DNA from: VBAS01 sp963773465
GTDB taxonomy: Bacteria > Bacteroidota > Bacteroidia > Chitinophagales > Chitinophagaceae
DNA length: 64,000 bases
Assembly: GCA_963773465.1 (NCBI GenBank)
Contig: CAVZBF010000005.1
Location: forward strand, 25,716 to 89,715
Direction of reading: 5' to 3'
Positions within the stretch are counted from its first letter, which is position 1, and each line of letters starts with the position of its first letter. The notes under the pieces are model-generated. The model was not told where the DNA came from, ran no database searches, and saw only the letters and a program-made list of their open reading frames with translations. Made by a program: the position numbers and the translations under genes. Below are positions 30,212 through 39,100 of this stretch, in pieces.

Positions 30212-30616
30212 ATGTTTTGTGATCATACTTTCAGCAGGCATACTATTATTATAGCCTTGCATAAGATTTTGCATCAATCCTCAACAAAAGCATTGTAATA
30301 ATTGACGCTGATAAAATAATGCCAGAAATCAGACCGTCCTCAAGCTGTTTTAATGCTGATGAAATTCTAAATCTCAGCCTGCAAATTTTAAAAACGTCAT
30401 GTTTGTTAAATATCCCAGCTGGCTAGATGTTGGTAAACATTCCAACTGATACTCTGCCAGTCGTCATAACAAATAGCAAGCCCGATTAGAACGGTACGAC
30501 GCATTGCTGAGCGAAGAGAAGATAGATAAACGGAGCGTCGCAAGGGACGATGATAAGAATTACCTTTGTTGACTAAATAAAAATAAAAGTCCGCCATTGG
30601 CGGATTTGAACTTTAT
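30212..30616. other. Intergenic region with a short hairpin before mutS2
   Basis: No convincing gene is present in these 405 bases. A 63-codon minus-strand frame exists but looks random. TCCGCCATTGGCGGA (30590-30604) is a perfect 7-pair hairpin ending 12 bases before the mutS2 start, where it could influence translation or mark an upstream transcript end. The 18-mer GACGATGATAAGAATTAC, starting near 30545, recurs near 63143. Confidence 0.45.
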
Positions 30617-32731
30617 ATGAAACTTTTTCCGGAATCGGCATATATACAATTGGAGTTTGATAAAGTGAAATCTTTATTGGCAGAGCATTGCCGAAGTGAA
30701 TATGCAATTGAAAAAGCCAGGGCGTTGCGAATTCATACCGAAATCGAATTTATTGAAACGGAGTTGCGGCAGAGTTATGAATACAAGCAACTTTTGCAAA
30801 ACAGCATTTATTTTCCGAATGATCCCGTTTTTAATTTGTCAAAAGAGCTGAAGCTTCTGTCTATAGACGGCGCTCTACTTTCAGGTGATGAATTTGTTGA
30901 AATAAGAAAGCTTGCAGAGTTAATGAAAAATATATTTCGCTGGTTTGATGCGGAACGAAAAAATGTTTACGGTGGGTTGGCAAAGATCATTGCCGGCACT
31001 TATTACGAGAAGGCGATTGCTGAAATGATCGATGATGTGTTGGATGAAAGCGGGCAGGTAAAAGACAATGCATCAAATGAGTTACAGAGCATCCGCATGA
31101 ATTTGTACAGGAAAAGAAATGAGTTGAGAAAAATGTTTGACAGGATCATTTCAAAATTAAACAAGCAGGGTTATCTCGCAGATATAGAAGAAAGTTTTTT
31201 GAATGGCAGAAGAGTAGTGGCCGTTTATGCCGAACAAAAAAGGATAGTGAAAGGAATTTTGCATGGTGAAAGCGAGAGCCGCCGCACATCTTTTATCGAG
31301 CCGGAAGAAACCATTGAACTCAATAATGATATTTATTCGTTGGAAAGCGATGAGAAAAGAGAAGTGTATCGTTTGCTGAGAGAATTGACCGCAAAGCTTT
31401 CTGTGTATTCATCATTGTTATCAACTTATCATTTTATTGCGGGTGAGTATGATTTTATTCGCGCCAAAGCAAAGTTTGCGCTGGATGTAAATGCCGAGTT
31501 CCCGATCGTTGAGGATAAAGCCGTCGTTCATTTGGAAAAAGCACTTCACCCTTTGTTGTATTTATATAATAAGAAAACGAATAAACAAACAATTCCCGTT
31601 TCGTTAACGCTTGATGAAAACAACAGGATACTTGTTATCAGCGGGCCGAATGCAGGTGGAAAAACTGTTACACTAAAAACGGTGGGTCTTTTGCAAATGA
31701 TGGTGCAAAGTGGTTTGCTTGTGCCGGTTGACCCATCGTCAAAGTTTGGTGTATTTAAACAATTGCTGATACATATTGGAGATACACAGAGTCTTGAATT
31801 TGATTTGAGCACCTATAGCAGTCATCTGAAGAACATGAAACATTTTATGGAAGTGGCAAGCGGTAAAACACTTTTCTTTATTGATGAGTTGGGCAGCGGC
31901 AGCGACCCCAATCTTGGTGGCGCATTTGCAGAAGTAATATTGGAAGAATTGGTGAGAAAGCATTCTTACGGCATTGTCACCACGCATTATTTGAATTTAA
32001 AAGTAATGGCGAGTAAAACGCCCGGTATTTTAAATGGCGCCATGGCATTTGATGAAAAAAGTTTGATGCCGCTATATAAACTTAATATTGGCAAACCCGG
32101 CAGCTCCTACACTTTCGCAATTGCTGAAAGGATCGGGTTGGATAAACAACTCATTAACCGCGCAAGAACAATGGTGGACGAAGAACATTTCCGGCTGGAT
32201 AAACTTTTAAACAGGACCGAACAGGATCTTCATAATCTTGAGAAGAAAGAAAAAGAACTTCATCAGTTGATGCAGGAGAATGAAAAATTAAAAAAGGAAA
32301 TGAAGCATACGATGGACAGGGAAAAGCATAACCAGCAAATAGAATTGTTAACGCATCAGAATAAAGTATCCGAAGAGAAACTGGCTTACCTGAAAGAAAT
32401 GGAAAGAAAACTAAAGCAGATGGTGATTGACTGGCGAAAAGAAGAAGATAAAAGTAAAGTGATAAAAAATATAAGCGCTTTATTGTTTAATAAACATGAA
32501 AAGAAGGCGGCAGGCAAGATGAAAAAGCAGGTCGAATCAAAGTTTGTTGAATTAACAGGCGAAATAAAAGTAGGGGAGAAAGTAAAAATGAAACGGAATC
32601 ACCAGGTAGGCGAAGTAATTGAGCTTAGAGGAAAGAAAGCTGTTGTAAAAATTGGTTTATTGCCAATGCAGGTAGATATAAAAGATCTCGTGCTTGTAAA
32701 AGCAAAACAAGAAGAGACGGATGAAAAATAA
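30617..32731 (+). CDS. MutS2-type DNA-structure-binding ATPase without Smr domain
   Basis: This is a 704-residue homologue of MutS2 with an intact frame. It starts MKLFPESAYIQLEFDKVKSLL. The clamp/lever regions precede the ATPase, whose Walker A is GPNAGGKTVTLKT, with the ABC-like and Walker B region TLFFIDELGSGSDPNLGGAF and the His-switch VTTHYLNLKV. A long coiled coil follows (about residues 520-610, rich in Glu/Lys). The C-terminus is a small beta domain (KVGEKVKMKRNHQVGEVIEL) with no Smr nuclease domain, unlike the ~780-residue Bacillus MutS2. It may regulate recombination or translation-related structures by binding rather than cutting. Its 3' tail is duplicated next to a palindrome immediately downstream. 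Confidence 0.88.
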   Translation: MKLFPESAYIQLEFDKVKSLLAEHCRSEYAIEKARALRIHTEIEFIETELRQSYEYKQLLQNSIYFPNDPVFNLSKELKLLSIDGALLSGDEFVEIRKLAELMKNIFRWFDAERKNVYGGLAKIIAGTYYEKAIAEMIDDVLDESGQVKDNASNELQSIRMNLYRKRNELRKMFDRIISKLNKQGYLADIEESFLNGRRVVAVYAEQKRIVKGILHGESESRRTSFIEPEETIELNNDIYSLESDEKREVYRLLRELTAKLSVYSSLLSTYHFIAGEYDFIRAKAKFALDVNAEFPIVEDKAVVHLEKALHPLLYLYNKKTNKQTIPVSLTLDENNRILVISGPNAGGKTVTLKTVGLLQMMVQSGLLVPVDPSSKFGVFKQLLIHIGDTQSLEFDLSTYSSHLKNMKHFMEVASGKTLFFIDELGSGSDPNLGGAFAEVILEELVRKHSYGIVTTHYLNLKVMASKTPGILNGAMAFDEKSLMPLYKLNIGKPGSSYTFAIAERIGLDKQLINRARTMVDEEHFRLDKLLNRTEQDLHNLEKKEKELHQLMQENEKLKKEMKHTMDREKHNQQIELLTHQNKVSEEKLAYLKEMERKLKQMVIDWRKEEDKSKVIKNISALLFNKHEKKAAGKMKKQVESKFVELTGEIKVGEKVKMKRNHQVGEVIELRGKKAVVKIGLLPMQVDIKDLVLVKAKQEETDEK

Positions 32732-32737
32732 AACATC

Positions 32738-32781
32738 ACAAACGCATAGCCCACGGTTTAAACCGTGGGCTATGCGTTTGT
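32738..32781. repeat. Perfect 44-bp palindrome, family C copy 1
   Basis: The core CCCACGGTTTAAACCGTGGG is extended on both sides by fully complementary bases out to ACAAACGCATAG/CTATGCGTTTGT. It lies 6 bases after the mutS2 stop. The ~40 bases on its right repeat the last codons of mutS2 almost exactly (GCAAAACAAGAAGAGA shared at 32702 and 32787), as if the palindrome arrived together with a flanking duplication. Confidence 0.85.
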
Positions 32782-32837
32782 AAAAGCAAAACAAGAAGAG
32801 AAGGATAAAAAATAAAACACCCCGCCAAAATATTCTC

Positions 32838-32879
32838 TTAAAATATAGCCCACGGTTTAAACCGTGGGCTATATTTTAA
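32838..32879. repeat. Perfect 42-bp palindrome, family C copy 2
   Basis: This has the same CCCACGGTTTAAACCGTGGG core with AT-rich perfect extensions (TTAAAATATAG on the left). A ~32-base segment on its left (AAAATAAAACACCCCGCC and on to ATATTCTCT, from about 32808) is repeated on its right at about 32877-32908. Confidence 0.85.
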
Positions 32880-32887
32880 AAATAAAA

Positions 32888-32918
32888 CATCCCGCCCGGA
32901 TATTCTCTGAGCGGGATG
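32888..32918 (+). terminator. Probable original terminator of mutS2
   Basis: CATCCCGC (32888-32895) pairs with GCGGGATG (32911-32918), an 8-pair stem with a 15-base loop. TTTTT follows at about 32930, but not immediately. It now lies ~160 bases from the stop codon because two palindromes with flanking duplications sit between them. Confidence 0.6.
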
Positions 32919-32973
32919 CTTAGCTTGTGTTTTTAGTTGTTTACAAATTTAAGAGAAAGAAAAACATTCTCGC

Positions 32974-33011
32974 GATATATAGCCCACGGTTTAAACCGTG
33001 GGCTATATATC
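32974..33011. repeat. Perfect 38-bp palindrome, family C copy 3
   Basis: The core CCCACGGTTTAAACCGTGGG is extended by TATATAG/CTATATA and a closing G-C pair. It ends 12 bases before the stop of the CBS-domain gene on the opposite strand. A partial echo, CCTGGGCTAT, follows at 33011-33020. Confidence 0.85.
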
Positions 33012-33023
33012 CTGGGCTATAAT

Positions 33024-33458
33024 TTAAAGTCCTGAATGTATATAACTCTCCAGGTGACTGATAGTTTCTTTTTGTTGTAAAATAGTTTCTTTTACCACAT
33101 CGCTCATGCTTACAATTCCTGTTAAGCGATTGCCTTCAAACACGGGCAGGTAACGAATGTTTTTATCAGACATCAATTGCATGCAATGTTCTACAGTATC
33201 GTTTGGACTTACGGATGGCAAATTAGTGGTCATGATCTCAGAGACTTTTGTTTCCACGGAGCTTTTGTGCTTAAGTGCAATTTTCCGGGAATAATCTCTT
33301 TCTGTTATTATGCCAAGATATTCACCTCCATCCATCACCAATACAGAGCCGATATTTTTTTCAGCCATTATACTCAGCGCCTCGATCACTTTTGTATCAG
33401 GCGTAACTACTACAGCTGAAGCTCCCTTTCGGCCAAGGATCTCAGAAACTTTACGCAT
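33024..33458 (-). CDS. CBS-domain pair protein
   Basis: This is a 144-residue cytoplasmic protein of two tandem CBS motifs: VTPDTKVIEALSIMAEKNIG with SVLVMDGGEYLGIITERD, then NLPSVSPNDTVEHCMQLMSD with IRYLPVFEGNRLTGIVSMSD. Such stand-alone pairs bind adenosine nucleotides and act as energy sensors. The start at 33458 (MRKVSEILGRKG) is chosen because the upstream extension lacks family character. The frame is intact. No partner enzyme is adjacent, so the regulated target is unknown. Confidence 0.9.
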   Translation of the reverse strand: MRKVSEILGRKGASAVVVTPDTKVIEALSIMAEKNIGSVLVMDGGEYLGIITERDYSRKIALKHKSSVETKVSEIMTTNLPSVSPNDTVEHCMQLMSDKNIRYLPVFEGNRLTGIVSMSDVVKETILQQKETISHLESYIHSGL

Positions 33459-33560
33459 AGTTGGTTGTTTTTGGTATTGAAAGTTACAAAAAACCGGCAC
33501 CCCGGTCAAAACTAATTATTGTACAATTTATTAACGCAAAGGCTTTCAATAGTTGGGGTT

Positions 33561-33682
33561 GTGTCTCGGTTTGCAATAAAATTAAACCACGGAGGCACAG
33601 GCACACTAAGTTACACGGGAGCAATCTATGTGTTTCGCTGTGCCTTCAGTGTCTCTGTGGTTTAAAAAAGTAAAATGAGATG
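33561..33682. repeat. Palindromic intergenic repeat, family A, copy 2
   Basis: Left arm GCAATAAAATTAAACCACGG and right arm GTGTCTCTGTGGTTTAAAAA enclose CACACTAAGTTACACGGGAG, matching copy 1 (9799-9905) over most of its length and copy 3 (56211-56327) in the arms. It lies between the divergent CBS and LacI starts, so here it is upstream of genes rather than downstream. Confidence 0.75.
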
Positions 33683-33753
33683 CTGCGCGGGCTGGGGTTG
33701 TGCGTTATGTCCTTTTAAGAAGTATTACCTTTATCGCCGACTAACTGCAAATA

Positions 33754-34773
33754 ATGGTAAAGAAATTGCCGACTATCAAAGAGATCGCTAAGCGATTGAA
33801 TGTATCTGTTTCGACAGTTTCAAGAGCTTTGCACGATCATCCGAGTATTGGTTTGCGAACAAGAATGCAGGTGCAGCAAGTAGCTAAAGAAATTAATTAC
33901 GAACCCAACCAGGCTGCAATTTTTTTTAAACAGGGTAAAACTTTTACACTTGGGGTTATCATCCCGAACCTGCAGGAACAATATTTTTCAATTGCGATAG
34001 ATGGTATTGAAAAAGCGGCGATACAGGATAATTATAATGTATTGATCAGTCAAAGTCATGATGATCCTAAAAGAGAAAAGCAAATTGTAGAAACGATGCG
34101 GCGAAACAGGGTGGATGGTATTGTTGTTTCCATATCAAAAAACACAAGTGACTACGAACATTTCGTTGAATTAGAAAATTTCAATATCCCTGTGGTTTTC
34201 TTTGACCGTGCACCGCACTTGCCAAATGCCTATACTGTTACCTGCAGTCTGAAAAATTGTACGATTGCAATGGTTGACCTGTTTGTAAAAAAAGGATTGA
34301 AAAGGATTGGGTTTATCAATGGCCCGGGACCTATCACACTCACACACGAAAGAGCAGAAGGATACAAAGAAGGATTATTGAAAAATAATTTGAAAGAGGA
34401 AAAAGAATTAATTGTACAAACCGATCTTACAACCCCTGGTACAGAGAAGGCTATGGGTAAATTACTGGCATTAAAAAAACCACCGGTTGCTGTTATTGTA
34501 TTTAACGATTATGTAGCATTAGATGCCATACGATATGCACGGAAAGAAGGATTGCAAATAAATAAAGATATCTTTTTTGGCAGCTATGCAAATCTTCCGA
34601 TCACGCATTATCTCGATAACCCGCCAATTGTATCTGTTGAGCAATTTCCATTTGAGCAGGCTGAAAAAGCAACAAGTATTTTACTGCAGTTGATAAATAA
34701 GAAAGAAAACGGGAGTACAATTTTATCTACTAAAACTATTCTTGAAGGCCAATTGGTTTTTCATGAAGAGTAA
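33754..34773 (+). CDS. LacI-family transcriptional regulator 1 of the pectin locus
   Basis: This is a 339-residue repressor/activator with an intact frame. The N-terminal DNA-binding region is PTIKEIAKRLNVSVSTVSRA with a hinge near QVAKEINYEPNQAA. The effector domain is of the periplasmic-binding-protein type (FTLGVIIPNLQEQYFSIAIDGIE, FINGPGPITLTHERAEGYKEG, PPVAVIVFNDYVALDAIRYA). In many Bacteroidota, LacI regulators beside SusC/D control uronate use, so a galacturonate-derived effector is likely but not shown. It is convergent with a second LacI gene, and their 3' ends overlap by 38 bases. Confidence 0.93.
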   Translation: MVKKLPTIKEIAKRLNVSVSTVSRALHDHPSIGLRTRMQVQQVAKEINYEPNQAAIFFKQGKTFTLGVIIPNLQEQYFSIAIDGIEKAAIQDNYNVLISQSHDDPKREKQIVETMRRNRVDGIVVSISKNTSDYEHFVELENFNIPVVFFDRAPHLPNAYTVTCSLKNCTIAMVDLFVKKGLKRIGFINGPGPITLTHERAEGYKEGLLKNNLKEEKELIVQTDLTTPGTEKAMGKLLALKKPPVAVIVFNDYVALDAIRYARKEGLQINKDIFFGSYANLPITHYLDNPPIVSVEQFPFEQAEKATSILLQLINKKENGSTILSTKTILEGQLVFHEE

Positions 34774-35824
34774 ACTCACCGGGAGTGGAGAGTGCTTTTT
34801 TCACCGATGATTCCCTGATCTGAAGTTCCGGAGTGAGTATCCTTTTTTCAAATTCTTTGATAGGTCTTTTACTTTCGATAAGTTGAAGTAATAATTCAAT
34901 CGCTGCTTTTCCCATTTCAAGTGCCGGTTGACGTACCACAGTTAGCGGTGGGTCTATCAACTCGGCTATATCAGTATTGGAAAATCCTGCCAGCGAAACG
35001 TCATCAGGAACTTTTAATCCCCGCCTGTTCAGAGTTTTTAAACAACCTGTAGTTAGCTTATCGCTCGTAGTAAATATTGCATCGGGTTTATTCCGTTGAG
35101 TAAATAATTTATTCACCGCATCTTCGATCTCTTCAAAGATCATTCCTCCATAAAAACAATGCTGAATGTAATTTTCGTTTATTTTATATCCATTGGCGAT
35201 CAGCGCTTCTTTATAGCCCGCTACTCTTTCATGAGTTATCGATAGAAATTCAGAATTACTGATAACTGCAATTCGCTTATGGCCGTTCTTTATAAGATGC
35301 TCTGTAGCATCGTAAGCACCTCTGAAATTATCAACGATCACTTTATGGGTATCGATCTCATCTGTTATTCTGTCAAAAAAAACAATCGGCAATCCTTTAG
35401 CGTGAAGACTCTTCAAATGACTCAGATCATTGGTTTCGGTAGAAAGGGAGATCAGTAAGCCATCAACGGAACGGGATGCCAGGTATTGCAGGTCGATAAC
35501 TTCCCTTTCATAGGACTCATTGCTTTGAGAGATTATAACGTTATAGCCACGATCATAAGCGATAGATTCAATGCCATTAATAACCTGCGAGAAAAAATTG
35601 TTGGCAATCTCACAAACCACAACACCGATGGAGCGGCTTCTTCTTTCTTTTAAACTTAATGCTATGGGGTTGGGACGATAATTCAGCTTTTCAGCGCAAT
35701 CGAGCACTAGTTGTTTTGTTTCAGGACTTATTTCATGACTATCCCTAAGCGCACGGGAAACAGTAGAAGTGGAAATGCCCAAAGCACGGGCAATATCTTT
35801 AATAGTAACGGCTTCGAATTTCAT
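34736..35824 (-). CDS. LacI-family transcriptional regulator 2 of the pectin locus
   Basis: This is a 362-residue LacI-type regulator, intact. The helix-turn-helix region is VTIKDIARALGISTSTVSRA and the hinge CAEKLNYRPNPIALSLKERR. The effector domain has SIGVVVCEIANNFFSQVING, RIAVISNSEFLSITHERVAGY and DAIFTTSDKLTTGCLKTLNR. It is transcribed away from susC, and the 330-base space between them holds a candidate operator, so it may control both itself and the SusC/D operon. Its relationship to regulator 1 looks like an old duplication with diverged DNA-recognition helices. Confidence 0.93.
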   Translation of the reverse strand: MKFEAVTIKDIARALGISTSTVSRALRDSHEISPETKQLVLDCAEKLNYRPNPIALSLKERRSRSIGVVVCEIANNFFSQVINGIESIAYDRGYNVIISQSNESYEREVIDLQYLASRSVDGLLISLSTETNDLSHLKSLHAKGLPIVFFDRITDEIDTHKVIVDNFRGAYDATEHLIKNGHKRIAVISNSEFLSITHERVAGYKEALIANGYKINENYIQHCFYGGMIFEEIEDAVNKLFTQRNKPDAIFTTSDKLTTGCLKTLNRRGLKVPDDVSLAGFSNTDIAELIDPPLTVVRQPALEMGKAAIELLLQLIESKRPIKEFEKRILTPELQIRESSVKKALSTPGEFTLHEKPIGLQE

Positions 35825-36154
35825 AATACCGGCAATTACGTTTAAAGGTACGTTTTTAGTACGAGTGACCGTTGCATCGAATACCCGTCAATCAATTAAA
35901 AAAACATGTGTACAAAATCATTGATCGGCTTGCAGCATTCAACAACTAATAGAGCTCTCTTTTTAATAACAACACATGACTGAAATTTCGTGATCGTTAT
36001 CGGGAACGATTGCGTAAATAAACACCTAACTCATTGATTTAAATATGATAAATACTGTTTAGCATTGATAAGAATTTGAGGACGGACAGAATAGTTTAAT
36101 CACGATTCGGCAAACATCGCGGCCCAATTTTTTTTTAAAATTAAAAAACGCCAT
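35825..36154. other. Divergent regulatory region between lacI-2 and susC
   Basis: These 330 bases must carry the promoters of the minus-strand regulator and the plus-strand SusC operon. Besides the inverted repeat at 35991-36008, I see AT-rich DNA (36020-36080), a GAGCTC site near 35950 and no reading frame. There is no hybrid two-component or sigma/anti-sigma gene nearby, so control by the LacI proteins is the simplest model. Confidence 0.5.
35991..36008. promoter_or_regulatory. Candidate LacI-family operator
   Basis: ATCGTTATCGGGAACGAT is an 18-base inverted repeat with 6-base perfect arms (ATCGTT/AACGAT) about a 6-base centre, the even-spaced symmetric form expected for LacI-family operators. 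It lies 147 bases upstream of susC and 167 bases upstream of lacI-2 in otherwise featureless DNA. Confidence 0.45.
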
Positions 36155-39100
36155 ATGAAGCAGCTTGCTTTTTGTTTCTCATTCCTCTTTCTTTCTCTTA
36201 TCACCTTTGCCCAGGAAAGGGTGATCAGGGGAAAGGTAACTGATGATAGCGGTGCACCTTTGCAAGGAGTAAGTGTTATTCCAAAAGGCTCCAAAACAGG
36301 AGTTCAAACTGATAAAGATGGGAACTTTAGTATTTCGGTTGGAGGTTCAGGCAATGTTACTCTCACTTTTAGTTATACAGGTCATAAGCCAGCGACTATT
36401 TTGGCTGATGGAAAGACTGCTGTAGCTGTTCAATTGGAAAAAAATGTTACCTCACTTAATGATGTAGTGGTGATCGGTTATACATCGGTAAAAAGAAAGG
36501 ACCTGCTTGCATCTGTATCTTCAATTAGTGCAAAAGATCTTAAAGATGCTCCTATCAATAACATTGCCGAAGCACTTAACGGACGTCTTGCCGGAGTTAC
36601 CGCAACTACTTCTGAAGGTTCTCCCGATGCTAATGTTCGCGTTCGCATCCGCGGTGGTATGTCAATAACAGGAAGCAATGATCCGTTGTACGTGATAGAT
36701 GGAGTACAGGTAGAAAACGGATTGACGGCCATCTCTCCGCAGGATATTCAAACTATCGATGTTTTAAAGGATGCAGCTGCTACATCTATATACGGTGCAA
36801 GAGGTGCTAACGGTGTTATTATCATCACAACTAAATCAGGCAAACCGGGCAGAACAATAGTAAGCTATAACGGGTTTGTTGGTATAAGAAAAATTGCCAG
36901 AGTATTGGATGTATTGAATCCATATGATTTTATTGTTTACCAGGCTGAGAGATCAAGATTGCAGGGTGGATCAGATAGTATAGGTTTTTTAAACTCTTAT
37001 GGAACAACCTGGGATACGTTGAACGTTTATAAGAATTATAAGTTTGTTGATTGGCAAGAAGAAGTGTTTGGAAGAACCGGTATCAACCAAACACATAATG
37101 TAAGTGCATCCGGTGGAGACAAAAAACTTACTTTCAATATTGGCTATACATACAATCGTGATAAGGCAATTGTAATAAACTCAAGTTATAACAGGCATCT
37201 TTTCAATCTCAAAGCAGACTATAAGATCACTAACAATCTGAAAGTAGGTACCAGCAGCCGCTATTCAAACTTAAATGTTTATGGTGCAGGGGTTTCAGCC
37301 GATAATGGCTCCTCTTCATTAAGCAGGCTTCGTAATGCAGTTAAGTATCGTCCATACACATCAAATTCACAGGAAGTAGAGGATTATACCGATCCCAGTG
37401 TGGCTGCAGGTATTGGTAATGGTTTAAATCTTGCTAATCCAATTAAACTGGCAAATGCAGAGTTCAGAAGGAAGACCACCAATACTTATAATGTGACCCT
37501 ATATGCTCAATACACAATTTTAAAGAATCTAATTTTCAAATCGACTGTAGGTATCGACAGGAATGAAAAAGTTGACCGACAGTTTTATGATACTCTTTCG
37601 CCACAAGCCAAATCTAATAACACAAGGCCATTTGTAAGTCTTGATACCACGATCGCAAGAACACTTACCAATACAAATGTGTTGACATACGCGTTCTCAC
37701 CATGGCAAGATCACAATTTTGATTTTGTGTTAGGTGAAGAAACTTTTGAGGTTAAGACAGAATCACATTTAAACCAGGCCCGTAATTTTCCATATTTTGT
37801 ATCAGCTAACTACGCATTTGGCCATTTAGATTCTGGTGCAGCATTGCCAACATATCCGCGACTTAACAAATCACGATCAACACAATTGTCTTTCTTCGGT
37901 AGAATAGGATATAACTATAAGGACAAATACCTGTTGTCAGCTAATCTGCGCAGAGATGGCTCATCCAAGTTTGCACCGGAAGAAAGATGGGGTTATTTTC
38001 CAGCTGGTTCTATTGCATGGCGTCTGAGCAAAGAAAAGTTTCTTACCAATGTTAATTTCATTAATGAAGCCAAATTGCGTTTCGGTTACGGTGCAATGGG
38101 TAATAACCGCATAAGTGATTATTTATACTTAAATACTTTTATCAATAATACGCGGTTCTATGGTCTCAATGGCCAGGTGGTAAATGCCTATGTGCCCTCA
38201 TCTTTACCAAATGAATCTCTAAAATGGGAGGCGACCGTCAATCGCAACTGGGGTTTAGATCTAAGTCTTTTCAGAAATCGCCTGAACATGAGTATTGATT
38301 ATTATATCAACAGTTCAAAAGATTTGCTGTTGCAGGTAAATATCGATCCAACCTATGGGTTTACAACACAATTACAAAACATTGGTAAAACCGAAAACAG
38401 GGGATGGGAATTTCAATTCAATGGAGACATCATGCGTAAAGCACAGGGATTGAACTGGACTGCAAATTTCAATCTTTCATTTAACAAGAATAAAGTCGTT
38501 CAGCTTGGACCCGGACAAACTGAAGCACCACAAACAGCATACGGACTTTCCGGGGCTTCTGATTATATGTTGCGAATAGGTCAGCCATTAGGAACAATGT
38601 ATGGTCTTGTTACGGATGGTTTTTATACGGCCAATGACTTTAACCACAACCCTGCTACATTGGAATACACATTAAAGAGTGGAGTGGTTGATAATGTTGC
38701 GATCATTGGTGCTCCGATAAGGCCAGGTTCTATTAAGTTCAAAGATATTAGTGGGCCGAATGGTATTCCTGATGGAAAGATCGATCTGAATTATGACAGA
38801 ACTATTATTGGCAACCCGAATCCTAAAATCAGTGGCGGTCTTAGTCAACAATTCAATTACAGGAATTGGGACATGAGCTTGTTTGTAAACTTCATGCTGG
38901 ATTTTGATGTTTACAATGCAAACAGAATTGAATTCACCAATTCATATTCGCCGAGCTCCAATTTGCTTGGCATTATGAAGGACCGTTGGACAAATATTGA
39001 CCCGGCAACCGGGGAGTCTCTTATCTGGATAAACAGTGGTAAAGTATATGGAGTCGCTCCTGATCGTTTGTCATCAGTTAATGCTAATGCTGAAATATGG

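Noticed and set aside
30406..30597. 63-codon minus-strand frame before mutS2
   Set aside because: It has no recognisable features, and the palindrome TCCGCCATTGGCGGA falls inside it; it is more likely spacer DNA.
32738..33011. CRISPR array
   Set aside because: There are three palindromic units, but spacing is uneven, unit length varies with the flanks, spacers are duplicates of local sequence, and there are no cas genes.
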